NCBI RefSeq assembly: GCF_900104575.1
Contig: NZ_LT629731.1
Location: 2,000,462 to 2,064,461, forward strand
Length of the DNA stretch: 64,000 nt
From: Bacillus tuaregi
Lineage (GTDB): Bacteria; Bacillota; Bacilli; Bacillales; Cytobacillaceae
Direction: 5' to 3'
Shown: in pieces, positions 45,215 through 54,528 of the stretch
Layout: the number at the start of each line of letters is the position of its first letter
Position numbering within the stretch: the stretch's first letter is position 1
The notes under the pieces: generated by a model
Database searches by the model: none
Seen by the model: the letters and a program-made list of their open reading frames with translations, nothing else
What the model was told of the DNA's origin: nothing
Made by a program: the position numbers and the translations under genes

Positions 45215-45350
45215 GTCGCATCATTAAGAAGTTCACCGAGGCGAAAATCTATCAGCAAGTAGGGGAATTACTAGTCTAATTGAATGAACTCGATAGGAAT
45301 ATCTAGTAAAATAAAAGAGAGGGCTAAGGTTCAAAAAGGAAGTGGCAAAT

Positions 45351-45977
45351 ATGAAAGGGAAAACCCCATTGTTGGTTGGTGGTTTTATTGGTGTATTTGT
45401 TGTTGGTGCCCTATTAGGTTATGTTGGTCACTCATTAGTAACAAAGGATGCCCTCGAAGCTGCTAATGAGGAAGCCGTCATACAAACACCTGAGGAAAAT
45501 CATTCACAGTCTTCTGATGAAGAGGTTGCTCAAACACCTGCTGAGCCAGAATCTAACACTTCTGAAGAAGATAAAATCTTAACAGATACGTATATCTGTC
45601 CTATCACTGGAGAAGTATTTGAAAGCGGGACAGGAATGGGACAAAACTTTGCCCAATCCCTGCAACAGGATATTGCAGAATCTCTTGAGATGACAGTGGA
45701 AGAGTTACAGACTTCCCGTTCAGAGGGGAAAACGGTATCTGTGCTTGCAGAGGAAAAAGGGATCACGGTTGACGAGCTAAAGGAAAGAATAATCACAACA
45801 AGGAAAGTGAAGCTTGAACAACTAGTAGCTGATGGCATCATTAGTCAAGAACAAATGGATCTTATGATGGAAAATGTTCATTCTATTGTAGAAACAGCCC
45901 TCTATCGCGATGGCTATGTTCCACTCAATCCACAAGCCGGAATGGGCTGGGGCCCAGGTGGAAGATGGAACAACTAG
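45351..45977 (+). CDS. Membrane-anchored DUF2680-like protein
   Basis: 208 residues from the ATG at 45351, with AAAAAGGAAG eight bases upstream. One N-terminal membrane helix (PLLVGGFIGVFVVGALLGYVG), an acidic Ser/Glu-rich linker, CPITGEVFESG, then two copies of a short motif typical of DUF2680 (SVLAEEKGITVDELKE and ADGIISQEQMDLM). The tail GMGWGPGGRWNN is glycine-rich. Such proteins are found outside the membrane of Firmicutes and have no known function. Confidence 0.75.
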   Translation: MKGKTPLLVGGFIGVFVVGALLGYVGHSLVTKDALEAANEEAVIQTPEENHSQSSDEEVAQTPAEPESNTSEEDKILTDTYICPITGEVFESGTGMGQNFAQSLQQDIAESLEMTVEELQTSRSEGKTVSVLAEEKGITVDELKERIITTRKVKLEQLVADGIISQEQMDLMMENVHSIVETALYRDGYVPLNPQAGMGWGPGGRWNN

Positions 45978-46064
45978 CCTTAAACCTCAGAGAAATAGAA
46001 GGAACCTACAGATATTAGTTATGGGAAATCCCCTGAGCAGGCATCATGATTTCTTACATTTATG

Positions 46065-46092
46065 CACATTCTTTAGGAATGTGTCTTTTTTA
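46065..46092 (+). terminator. Rho-independent terminator
   Basis: CACATTC-TTTAG-GAATGTG followed by TCTTTTTTAT. Confidence 0.7.
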
Positions 46093-46096
46093 TTTA

Positions 46097-46196
46097 AGCT
46101 GTGTTAAGTACAATGTTGATTTTCCAGCAGGTTGATTGTAGTGGAAGGCACGCAAACTCCCGCGGGAGAAAATCAACACTCATGTTTAACAGAGCT
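46097..46196. repeat. Bacillaceae palindromic intergenic repeat
   Basis: A 100-bp imperfect hairpin: AGCTGTGTTAA with TTAACAGAGCT outside, GTTGATTTTC with GAAAATCAAC inside, and a centre GTGGAAGGCACGCAAACTCC. The centre matches a family (GGAAGGCRCGNNNACTCC) that recurs between genes in many Bacillus genomes. Confidence 0.55.
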
Positions 46197-46297
46197 TTTA
46201 TTTAAGATAAGTAAAGCCGTGCAGATACAAGCTACCTTCCTTCATAATAGATGAAATATTCGAAAACTTTCCTACAGCATGTAGATTACAACATTTT

Positions 46298-46325
46298 TTG
46301 CAAGCCTTTACAATAAAGTTATAAA
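46298..46325 (+). promoter_or_regulatory. Possible promoter of the acyl-CoA operon
   Basis: TTGCAA, 16-bp spacer, TATAAA, about 40 bp before the start codon of the first gene. Confidence 0.4.
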
Positions 46326-46364
46326 TTAATAAATCAATAATAAATGGAAGAGGAGAGATAGATT

Positions 46365-47252
46365 ATGACGATTAAAACAGTTGGTGTTGTTGGCGCAGGT
46401 TCAATGGGATCAGGGATTGCAAATGTATTTGCATTAAATGGATATCATGTTGTATTACGCGATATTGAGGAGCGTTTTGTTCAAGGTGGACTTTCTCGCA
46501 TTGATAAGTTTATGAGCAAAAGTGTGCAAAAAGGAAAGATGACAGAAGAAGCCAAACAAGAGGTTCTTTCTCGTATCACATTAACAACGGATCTAGAGGA
46601 TTTGAAGGATGTAGATTTAGTGGTAGAGGCCGTACTGGAAGATATGGATTTAAAACAATCTGTATTCTCGCAGCTAGATGAGATCGTAAGAGAAGAGGTT
46701 ATTTTAGCAACCAATACTTCCTCCTTATCTATTACAGAAATTGCTTCTGCAACCAAACGTGCCGATCGTGTAGCTGGACTGCATTTCTTCAATCCAGCAC
46801 AAGTAATGAAGCTCGTTGAGGTTGTTAGAGGGTTAAATACTAGTGATGAAACGGTAGCAGCACTTAAAGAAGTGTCTGAAGTGTTGAAAAAAGAAGTAGT
46901 TGAAGTGAAAAAGGACGTTCCTGGTTTCATCGTAAACCGTATTATGATTCCGCAATTTATTGAGGCCATTAAGGTTCTTGAAGAAGGAATTGCATCAAAA
47001 GAAGATATTGATAAAGCCATGCGTTACGGCTTAAACCATCCAATGGGCTCCTTCGAGCTTCAGGATTATGCGGGTGTCGATATAGGCTACCATGTAATGG
47101 AATATTTCCAAAAGGAATTTGCCGATAATCGCTGGGCACCACCATTATTATTGAAAAATATGATGAGAGATGGTCGTTTCGGTAAAAAGGTCGGCAGAGG
47201 CTTCTATGATTATAACCAAGAACCAGCAAAAAAAGAGAAGGTGACAAAATGA
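46365..47252 (+). CDS. 3-hydroxyacyl-CoA (3-hydroxybutyryl-CoA) dehydrogenase
   Basis: 295 residues, the short single-function form. NAD-binding GAGSMGSGIAN at the N-terminus, the ATNTSSLSITEIA segment, catalytic histidine in GLHFFNPAQVMKLVEVV, and PGFIVNRIM with LNHPMGSFEL at the C-terminus. It oxidises 3-hydroxyacyl-CoA to 3-oxoacyl-CoA or runs in reverse in butyrate-type fermentation. Coupled to the next gene by an ATGA overlap. AGAGGAGAG lies before the ATG. Confidence 0.93.
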   Translation: MTIKTVGVVGAGSMGSGIANVFALNGYHVVLRDIEERFVQGGLSRIDKFMSKSVQKGKMTEEAKQEVLSRITLTTDLEDLKDVDLVVEAVLEDMDLKQSVFSQLDEIVREEVILATNTSSLSITEIASATKRADRVAGLHFFNPAQVMKLVEVVRGLNTSDETVAALKEVSEVLKKEVVEVKKDVPGFIVNRIMIPQFIEAIKVLEEGIASKEDIDKAMRYGLNHPMGSFELQDYAGVDIGYHVMEYFQKEFADNRWAPPLLLKNMMRDGRFGKKVGRGFYDYNQEPAKKEKVTK

Positions 47253-48049
47253 GCATCGAAAATGTAGTAACAGAATACAAGTATTTAATGGTTGAAGTAG
47301 AGAACAAAGTAGCAACCGTTACCATTAATCGTGCACCGGTCAATGCTTTAAACGCTCAAGTCTATCAAGAGCTTTCCAGGATATTCGATGTGCTAGATGC
47401 AAATGATGATGTGCATGTAGTGGTAATAACTGGAGCAGGTGAAAAAGCCTTTGTAGCAGGTGCGGATATTAACGAGATGGCTGGTGCAGATCTTGTAACG
47501 GTTGTAAAAAATAACAAAATATCTCGCAATATGTTCAAAAAGGTGGAGAATTCCACGAAGCCAGTTATTGCGGCACTTAACGGTCTTGCTTTAGGCGGTG
47601 GTTTTGAACTGGCGCTAGCCTGTGATCTTCGTGTTGCTTCAGAAAATGCTAAGTTTGCTTTTCCTGAAGTCGGTCTTGGCATTATCCCTGGAGGCGGCGG
47701 TACACAGCGATTGCAAAAAATTATTGGACAAGGTCTTGCAAAAGAGCTTCTATACACAGGTGAAATGTTTACAGCAGAGCAAGCTTTAAGCTGGCATATC
47801 GTAAACAAAGTGGTCCCAGCAGGTGAAGCGCTAGCTGCTGCAAAGGAATTGGCAGAAAAATTAGCGAAACAGCCGCCAGTTGCTTTACAAATGCTGAAGC
47901 TTGCTGTTAACACAGGAGCAAACACCGATATAGAATCTGGACTAATCATTGAAAGTAACAGCTTCAATACAGCCTTTTCCACTGAGGATGGTAAAGAAGG
48001 CCTCGTCGCCTTTACTGAAAAAAGAAAACCAAATTACAAAGGTAAATAA
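47249..48049 (+). CDS. Enoyl-CoA hydratase (crotonase type)
   Basis: 266 residues. Oxyanion-hole segments AGADINEMA and NGLALGGGFELALACDLRVASE, and the catalytic glutamate region FPEVGLGIIPGGGGTQRL. It hydrates 2-enoyl-CoA to 3-hydroxyacyl-CoA, the substrate of the preceding enzyme. Overlaps that gene by four bases. A clear terminator follows, so the thiolase may have its own promoter. Confidence 0.94.
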   Translation: MSIENVVTEYKYLMVEVENKVATVTINRAPVNALNAQVYQELSRIFDVLDANDDVHVVVITGAGEKAFVAGADINEMAGADLVTVVKNNKISRNMFKKVENSTKPVIAALNGLALGGGFELALACDLRVASENAKFAFPEVGLGIIPGGGGTQRLQKIIGQGLAKELLYTGEMFTAEQALSWHIVNKVVPAGEALAAAKELAEKLAKQPPVALQMLKLAVNTGANTDIESGLIIESNSFNTAFSTEDGKEGLVAFTEKRKPNYKGK

Positions 48050-48082
48050 TAAAAGCTGTTAACAGGTATAAGAGTGAACGAT

Positions 48083-48118
48083 GGAAAAAACCGGGTGGAT
48101 GATATCCCCCGTTTTTTT
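48083..48118 (+). terminator. Terminator after the enoyl-CoA hydratase
   Basis: AAAAAACCGGG and CCCCCGTTTTTTT pair around a 10-base loop and run into T7. Confidence 0.75.
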
Positions 48119-48187
48119 CTCAAATGAATTAAATGTAGAATTTTCTAAAATTACTAACAAAAAGATGGATAGAAGAGGAGAATAGAA

Positions 48188-49405
48188 ATGGGTAAAGTAG
48201 TGATTACAAGCGGAGCAAGAACAGCAGTTGGCGCCTTTCTTGGCGGTTTAAAAACAGTTCCGGTAGAAGAATTAGCAGCAACCGCCATCAAAGAAGCATT
48301 AAAACGTTCAAATGATCTTGATCCAAAATTAGTGGATGATGTTGTATTAGGACATGTGGAATCCTCAGGTGATGCACCAAACCTTGGTAGAAATGCTGCC
48401 TTATTAGCAGGCTTGGACCATGTACCAGGGTATACGCTAAATCGTATTTGTGGTTCTGGAATTCAATCCATTGTCAATGCGACACAGGATATCCTAACAG
48501 GGAACTCTGAGATTGTTGTAGCCGGCGGTGCAGAAAGCTTATCCAGAGCTCCTTATTATCTACCATTAGAGGTTCGTTATGATGGGTTTAAAATGGGCAA
48601 CCAGGAATTAAGGGACGCCAATACAAAGTTCCATCACAATTGCCAGCCATATCCACAATTCCCGATTATGCATATGGGAAATACAGCAGAGAATGTCAAT
48701 CGGAAATGTGAGATTTCGAGAGAAGATCAGGACCTATTTGCCTACAATAGTCAAATGAGGGCAAAAGCAGCGGTGGAAAGCGGGAGATTTGAAAGAGAGA
48801 TTGTACCCGTCGAGATTAAAGGGAGAAAAGGTGTTACCGTTATCGATAAAGACGAGCATCCAAAGCCACATACAACATTAGAGGCACTAGCCAAGCTGAG
48901 ACCAGCATTCGAAAAGGATGGTTCTGTTACGGCAGGAAACGCATCTGGATTAAATGATGGCGGTGCAGCGGTAGTTGTCATGTCAGAGGAAAAAGCAAAC
49001 GAATTAGGGCTTACTCCAATGGTAGAAATCGTCGATTTCGCGGTAGCTGGCCTTGATCCATCTCTTATGGGACTTGGACCCGTATTTGCCATTCGGAAGC
49101 TATTAGAAAAAACAGGAATGGCGAAGGAAGACATTGATTTATATGAAATCAATGAGGCTTTCGCAGGTCAAATGCTTGGCTGCATGAAAGAATTAGACAT
49201 GTATTTAGATAGCCCATTATATGACAGATTGAACGTAAATGGCGGTGCAGTAGCACTTGGGCACCCACTTGGAATGAGTGGGACGAGAATTACCATTTCC
49301 TTAATGTACGAATTAATCGAAAGAAAGGCAAAATACGGGATTGCCAGTGCGTGTATTGGCGGCGGTATGGGAATTGCCCTATTAATTAAAAATCCAAATG
49401 CTTAA
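48188..49405 (+). CDS. Acetyl-CoA acetyltransferase (thiolase)
   Basis: 405 residues. Active-site cysteine in NRICGSGIQSI, the NEAFAGQ segment, GGAVALGHPLGMSGTR with the active histidine, and a second cysteine in ASACIGGGMGIA. It condenses or cleaves acetoacetyl-CoA or 3-oxoacyl-CoA. A near-typical 390-405 residue length. It sits between the hydratase and the CoA-transferase, each with its own spacer. Confidence 0.94.
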   Translation: MGKVVITSGARTAVGAFLGGLKTVPVEELAATAIKEALKRSNDLDPKLVDDVVLGHVESSGDAPNLGRNAALLAGLDHVPGYTLNRICGSGIQSIVNATQDILTGNSEIVVAGGAESLSRAPYYLPLEVRYDGFKMGNQELRDANTKFHHNCQPYPQFPIMHMGNTAENVNRKCEISREDQDLFAYNSQMRAKAAVESGRFEREIVPVEIKGRKGVTVIDKDEHPKPHTTLEALAKLRPAFEKDGSVTAGNASGLNDGGAAVVVMSEEKANELGLTPMVEIVDFAVAGLDPSLMGLGPVFAIRKLLEKTGMAKEDIDLYEINEAFAGQMLGCMKELDMYLDSPLYDRLNVNGGAVALGHPLGMSGTRITISLMYELIERKAKYGIASACIGGGMGIALLIKNPNA

Positions 49406-49413
49406 ATGATGAG

Positions 49414-49449
49414 GATATCGTGCTTGAAAAATGAGCTTAGCACGATATC
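49414..49449. terminator. Inverted repeat after the thiolase
   Basis: GATATCGTGCT and AGCACGATATC, perfect 11-bp stem with a 14-base loop followed by TTCTCCT. Weak as a terminator because of the poor T tract. Confidence 0.5.
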
Positions 49450-49502
49450 TTCTCCTGTAAAAGTGGATATGATAGATCGGTAAGCAAGGGGGATGATGGA
49501 CA

Positions 49503-51101
49503 ATGAGTAAAAAGATTTCTCTAGAACAGGCTACTAAACTAATTAATGACGGTGATATTGTTGCTACGACGGCCTCTTCTGGTTTGGCTGGTTTACCTGA
49601 GGAGCTAATTGTCGGCATTGGAGAGCGTTATAAAGCTGAAGGAAGTCCGAAAAATATAACCTTTGTTAATGGTTCTGGTATCGGGATTAACTCGGAAGGA
49701 AGAGGAATGGACCATATTGCGCACGAAGGTTTAGTAAAACGAGTAATCTCCGGTCATGCCGGCTTTTCTCATCGCATGTCAAGATTTATTTCTGAAGGAA
49801 AAGTCGAAGGCTACCTGTTTCCGCAAGGAGTCTTGACACAAATCTGGAGATCCACGGCTGGAAATAAGCCAGGTGTACTTACAAAGGTTGGTTTAGGTAC
49901 TTTTGTGGATCCTAGAATTCAAGGTGCCAAGGCTAACTCTATAACCACAGAGGATTTAATTCGTGTTGTTGAATTAAATGGTGAAGAATGGCTTCATTAT
50001 CCTAATATTGACGTGAAGGTTGCTTTGATTCGGGGAACGACAGCAGATGAAAATGGCAATATTACAACCGAGCATGAAGCAGCAAACTTTGAAATATTAG
50101 CATTAGCAACTGCAGCGCGGAACAATGGCGGTATTGTCATTGCACAGGTAGAAAATATCGCTAAAGCAGGGGCACTTGATCCAAAGAAAGTTCGAGTTCC
50201 TGGCGTGTTGGTCGACTATATTGTCGTATCGGAAAAACCAGAATATCACTCCCAAACAATGGCAAGATACTATCATCCTGCCCTTTCTGGAGAAATGCGT
50301 GTGCCGCTTGGCTCGATTGAACCCGTTAAACTAAATGCTAAAAAAATCATTGCTAGACGTGCTGCAATGGAATTATCGCCAAGCTCGATTGTCAACCTGG
50401 GAGTTGGTATGCCGGCACTGGTTTCAAATGTTGCAGCCGAAGAAGGGGTTTCAGATGAAATGACCTTAACGGTAGAATTTGGTATTTTCGGCGGAGTACC
50501 TGCGAGTGGCTTTGACTTTGGAGCGTCTTATAATCCCGAGGCCATCATTAATCATGATGCCATGTTTGATTTCTATGATGGCGGAGGGCTTGATGCAGCA
50601 TTCTTAGGCTTGGCTCAGGTTGATCAGTACGGAAACGTCAATGTGAGTCAATTTGGTCCGAAAGTTGTGGGTCCAGGTGGCTTTATTAATATTAGCCAAT
50701 CCTCCAAAAAGGTTGTATTCATGGGTCAATTTACAGTCGAATCAAAAGAAAAAATAGAAAACAATCAAATGGTGATCACCAATCATGGTAAAGGAAGAAA
50801 AATAGTCAACAATGTTGAGCAGATTACCTTCAGCGGCGAGTATGCATCAAAAGCAGGGATTCCTGTTTTATACGTCACGGAAAGAGCGGTTTTTGACGTT
50901 GTTGACGGTAAACTAAGACTTATTGAAATCGCACCAGGCCTAGACCTTGAAGAAGATATACTAGCATGGATGGACTTTAGACCATTAATTGATGACAGCT
51001 TGAAACCGATGGATCCAAGTATCTTCCAAGAGCAATGGGGGGGACTTAAGGAAATCATTGATGAAAAAAGAAGGAAGAAAGTCTTACAGACTATCGTCTA
51101 A
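49503..51101 (+). CDS. Fused acyl-CoA:acetate/3-ketoacid CoA-transferase
   Basis: 532 residues combining alpha and beta halves, as in YdiF- and propionate CoA-transferase-type enzymes. N-terminal MSKKISLEQATKLINDGD with a glycine-rich loop, and the catalytic glutamate in LTVEFGIFGGVPASG, within the beta half. It moves CoA between short-chain acids, so it could activate acetoacetate or release butyrate with acetate. The exact pair cannot be read from the sequence. AAGGGGGATG lies upstream. Confidence 0.9.
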   Translation: MSKKISLEQATKLINDGDIVATTASSGLAGLPEELIVGIGERYKAEGSPKNITFVNGSGIGINSEGRGMDHIAHEGLVKRVISGHAGFSHRMSRFISEGKVEGYLFPQGVLTQIWRSTAGNKPGVLTKVGLGTFVDPRIQGAKANSITTEDLIRVVELNGEEWLHYPNIDVKVALIRGTTADENGNITTEHEAANFEILALATAARNNGGIVIAQVENIAKAGALDPKKVRVPGVLVDYIVVSEKPEYHSQTMARYYHPALSGEMRVPLGSIEPVKLNAKKIIARRAAMELSPSSIVNLGVGMPALVSNVAAEEGVSDEMTLTVEFGIFGGVPASGFDFGASYNPEAIINHDAMFDFYDGGGLDAAFLGLAQVDQYGNVNVSQFGPKVVGPGGFINISQSSKKVVFMGQFTVESKEKIENNQMVITNHGKGRKIVNNVEQITFSGEYASKAGIPVLYVTERAVFDVVDGKLRLIEIAPGLDLEEDILAWMDFRPLIDDSLKPMDPSIFQEQWGGLKEIIDEKRRKKVLQTIV

Positions 51102-51113
51102 ACATATAAGATG

Positions 51114-51147
51114 CAGCTTGATGGTTCTGCCATCAGGCTGTTTTAAT
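51114..51147 (+). terminator. Terminator after the CoA-transferase
   Basis: CAGC-TT-GATGG-TTCTG-CCATC-AG-GCTG followed by TTTTAATTT. Confidence 0.7.
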
Positions 51148-51298
51148 TTAAGATACTGGCTAAGCTCCTCAATTCGGTTACAATAGTATGGTAAAATTGA
51201 AGGGAAATGAATGGTATTTTGTATATCTTATTGGTCCAATCTTTTCCTTATTGTATGATTTGTAATCCTTCATTCTAGCTAAAAAAAGGAAGATACAT

Positions 51299-52273
51299 AT
51301 GATGAACAATACATTGCCGATAGTAGAAGTTGCAGACGATATCTATTTATTATCCCTTCCAGTGCCCTTAATGCATCAGGTCAATTGTTATTTATTTCGG
51401 GGTGAAAATGGCTTCACACTAATAGATACTGGTGTGTATATAAAAGAAGGAATCGAAATCTGGGAAAGTCTAATGTCATCTGGAATGATCATTGAAAAAG
51501 TAGTTTTAACACATTTTCATCTTGATCATATCGGCTTTGCGAGATGGTTTCAGGAAAAGCATCATATCCCTGTTTATATCTCTCATCTAGGATATCAGGA
51601 GATGAAAAAAAGGAGAGAAGGAGACTACTCGGATTGGGTTTTTAGCGTATTCGAAGAGCATGATGGGTTTCGGGTATATAGAGCCGCAATAGAAGAACAG
51701 ATTGCTCTAGAAACCCAATTGAGTGATATTTATGACTTTGAACCTGACGGAATTTTGAATCCTAAGCAAATGATTAGGATTGGAAATGAAAGCTATGAAA
51801 CCATTTGGACACCGGGACATTCCTTTGACCATTTTTGTTTTTATAACCAAGAAAAAAAGTGTATGGTTACAGGTGATCATATATTGGAGAAAATTTCCCC
51901 AATTGTGTTAATCGAGTCACGTGCTGATGTAAACCCCTTAATGAATTACTTCGATTCTTTAGAAAAAGTAAAGGATTATCATGTTGAAATAGCACTTCCA
52001 GGACATGGTCGTGTGATGAAACAGATTAATAATAGAATCGCAGAAATAAAATCAGGTCACGACTATCGGATGAAACAAATGATTCAATCACTTAATAGTG
52101 GCGGTAAAACAGCAGGTCAGTTGACAGAAGAAGTATACAAGAAAGGGTACAACAAATTTGCGTACGGTCCTATTATGTCCACGATTGTAAGATGTATTTA
52201 CCTTGAATCCATTGGTCGATTAAAATCAAAATGCATTAACGGTAAAAGAATTTATGAATTGACGTGTGAATAG
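51299..52273 (+). CDS. Metallo-beta-lactamase fold hydrolase
   Basis: 324 residues. The zinc motif is LTHFHLDHIGFARW (HxHxDH), followed by WTPGHSFDHF and VTGDHIL (the later His and Asp) and LPGHGRV. A C-terminal winged-helix-like region follows (GGKTAGQLTEEVYKKGYN), as in LACTB2/YflN-type proteins. In an acyl-CoA operon it could be a thioesterase-like hydrolase; that is a guess. AAAGGAAG precedes the ATG. Confidence 0.88.
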   Translation: MMNNTLPIVEVADDIYLLSLPVPLMHQVNCYLFRGENGFTLIDTGVYIKEGIEIWESLMSSGMIIEKVVLTHFHLDHIGFARWFQEKHHIPVYISHLGYQEMKKRREGDYSDWVFSVFEEHDGFRVYRAAIEEQIALETQLSDIYDFEPDGILNPKQMIRIGNESYETIWTPGHSFDHFCFYNQEKKCMVTGDHILEKISPIVLIESRADVNPLMNYFDSLEKVKDYHVEIALPGHGRVMKQINNRIAEIKSGHDYRMKQMIQSLNSGGKTAGQLTEEVYKKGYNKFAYGPIMSTIVRCIYLESIGRLKSKCINGKRIYELTCE

Positions 52274-52307
52274 GGTTGACTACTAATCATTGGGCTGGAG
52301 ATGATCC

Positions 52308-52353
52308 AAAACTACTGATTTTTATCTACAGGATAAAGATGAGTAGTTTTTTT
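52308..52353 (+). terminator. Terminator after the hydrolase
   Basis: AAACTACT, TTTATC and GATAAA, AGTAGTTTTTTT form a two-part stem around CTACAG. Confidence 0.7.
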
Positions 52354-52535
52354 ATTTGAAAATTATACCAAAATTCTTTCTTTTTCGTTTCTGCATAATG
52401 AAAATCTACAGAATATTCCTACATCATGAAGGTATGTTTTTACCTGAAAACACCCTAAAATTTAACTATGAGCTAAAACGATATAGTAAATATTCATTTA
52501 GAGTCAATTAGATATGTTTAAGGGGGATTACGGAA

Positions 52536-53663
52536 ATGGATTTTAGATTAAATGAAGATCAAGAAGCAATCAAAATAATGGCACGGGATTTTGTGAATCA
52601 AGAAATGATCCCAGTAGCAAGGGAGTACGATGAAAAGGAAGAATTTCCTTTTCACATCCATGACAAACTGAGAGAAGTCGGTTTATATAATTTAGCTCTT
52701 CCGGAGGAATATGGCGGACCTGGAATCGATAAGATTTCACATGCTTTAATTGTAGAAGAATTAGCAAGAGGCTGCGCAGGGATTGCGACTTCGGTTGAAG
52801 CCAATTCCTTGGCCTCGTATCCCATCCTTGTAGGTGGGACAGAAGAACAAAAGAAAAAGTATTTTGGGATTATTGTCAATGGAGGATACTCAGCCTTTGC
52901 TCTTACAGAACCGTCTGCTGGCAGTGACGTTTCTGGTTTGAAAACTACTGCAGAGCGTGTTGGGGATGAATACATTTTAAACGGAGAGAAATGTTTTATT
53001 ACAAATGCCAGCTATGCGAATTATTATACTGTCTTAGCGAAACTAAAAGACTCCAATAAATTTGTTGCGTTTATCGTTGACCGAGAATTAGAAGGCTTAA
53101 ATGTCGGTCCGCATGAAAAGAAAATGGGTCTGCGATCCTCCAACACGGCTTCCGTAACCTTTGATGATGTACGTGTTCCCGCAGAGAATCTACTTGGCGA
53201 AGAGGGTGATGGCTTTAAAATCTTTATGAAAGCGTTATCCTATGCTCGTCCAATGGTAGGTGCCCAGGCCCTGGGGATTGCACAAGGGGCCTACGAAGAA
53301 GCGTTACGTTACGCGAAAGAAAGAAAGCAGTTTGGAAAACCAATTGCCAACTTCCAGGGCATTCAATTTATGCTAGCAGATATGGCCATGCAGGTAGAAG
53401 CAGCCCGATTACTCGTTCATAAGTCGGTATGGTATGTACAACAGGGAACACCGAATACAAAGGCTTCATCTTTTGCTAAATGTTATGCTTCAGACATAGC
53501 GATGAAAGTAGCAACAGATGCTGTGCAAATTCACGGAGGGTACGGTTTTATTCGCGAATATGCGGTTGAAAAATATTTCCGTGATGCGAAAATTATGCAA
53601 ATCTATGAAGGCACAAACCAAATTCAACGTGTCGTCATTGCGAAGGATATTCTAGCAGATTAA
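52536..53663 (+). CDS. Acyl-CoA dehydrogenase
   Basis: 375 residues, full length. FAD-contacting FALTEPSAGSDVSGLKT and GEKCFITNASYA, then RKQFGKPIANFQGIQF, QIHGGYGFIREYAVEKYFRDAK and the catalytic glutamate region IYEGTNQIQR. It introduces the 2,3 double bond in acyl-CoA and passes electrons to the EtfAB encoded next. Strong AAGGGGG site. Its substrate chain length is unknown; the neighbourhood suits short chains. Confidence 0.94.
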   Translation: MDFRLNEDQEAIKIMARDFVNQEMIPVAREYDEKEEFPFHIHDKLREVGLYNLALPEEYGGPGIDKISHALIVEELARGCAGIATSVEANSLASYPILVGGTEEQKKKYFGIIVNGGYSAFALTEPSAGSDVSGLKTTAERVGDEYILNGEKCFITNASYANYYTVLAKLKDSNKFVAFIVDRELEGLNVGPHEKKMGLRSSNTASVTFDDVRVPAENLLGEEGDGFKIFMKALSYARPMVGAQALGIAQGAYEEALRYAKERKQFGKPIANFQGIQFMLADMAMQVEAARLLVHKSVWYVQQGTPNTKASSFAKCYASDIAMKVATDAVQIHGGYGFIREYAVEKYFRDAKIMQIYEGTNQIQRVVIAKDILAD

Positions 53664-53709
53664 TAGATGTAAAAAAACACATTAGGAACTAAGGAGGAGC
53701 GGAAATACA

Positions 53710-54462
53710 ATGAATATTTATGTTGTGATGAAACGTACTTTTGACACAGAAGAAAAGATTTCTATTATAAACGGACAAATCAATGAGGAAAGTGCAGAGT
53801 TCATCATTAATCCTTATGATGAATATGCCGTTGAAGAAGCTCTTAAACTACGAGAAGAACATGGCGGCGAAGTAACGGTTGTGACATTAGGGGAAGAAGA
53901 AGCGGAGAAACAGCTTCGAACAGCCCTTGCGATGGGTGCTGATAAAGCCGTTCTGATTCATGATGAAGAGGTGGGAGAAGGTGACGAATTTACATCTGCA
54001 TTCATTTTAAGCACCTACCTGAAAGACCAAAAGGCCGATATTATTTTAGCGGGAAATACAACCGTTGACGGCAGTTCCGGTCAAGTCGGCCCGAGACTTG
54101 CAGAAGCATTAGGATTCAGTTGTGTGACAACGATTACGAAGCTGGCAGTGGAAGGGGACAAAGCCATCATCGAACGTGATGTCGAAGGAGATGTGGAAAC
54201 GGTTGAAGTACAGCTTCCATTGTTAGTAACCTGCCAGCAAGGATTAAATGAACCGCGCTATCCTTCCCTACCAGGCATTATGAAGGCGAAGAAGAAACCG
54301 TTAGAAAAACTAGATTTAGATGACCTAGACATTGATGAGGAAGAGGCAGAAGCAAAAACAACCACTGTTAACCGCTTTATGCCGGCAGCCAAGAGTACAG
54401 GAAGAATCCTTGCAGGTGAAATCTCTCAACAAGTGAAAGAGCTTGCCTCTTTACTACGATAA
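53710..54462 (+). CDS. etfB: Electron transfer flavoprotein beta subunit
   Basis: 250 residues. N-terminal MNIYVVMKRTFDTEEKI and INPYDEYAVEEALKL, then TTVDGSSGQVGPRLAE and the loop GLNEPRYPSLPGIMKAKKKPL that binds the alpha subunit and AMP. Electrons come from the acyl-CoA dehydrogenase. It starts 46 bases after that gene with AAGGAGG before the ATG. Confidence 0.95.
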   Translation: MNIYVVMKRTFDTEEKISIINGQINEESAEFIINPYDEYAVEEALKLREEHGGEVTVVTLGEEEAEKQLRTALAMGADKAVLIHDEEVGEGDEFTSAFILSTYLKDQKADIILAGNTTVDGSSGQVGPRLAEALGFSCVTTITKLAVEGDKAIIERDVEGDVETVEVQLPLLVTCQQGLNEPRYPSLPGIMKAKKKPLEKLDLDDLDIDEEEAEAKTTTVNRFMPAAKSTGRILAGEISQQVKELASLLR

Positions 54463-54528
54463 TAATCCAAAATGACCATATAATGCTCGTCCAAAATTAG
54501 AATATATGAAATAAGGGGAGGGACCGTT

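Larger units (their letters stand above)
45978..46364 (+). other. 387-bp spacer with terminator, palindromic repeat and promoter
   Basis: No gene. It holds a terminator (46065-46092), a 100-bp imperfect palindromic repeat (46097-46196) and a promoter-like region before the hydroxyacyl-CoA dehydrogenase gene (46298-46325). Confidence 0.6.
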
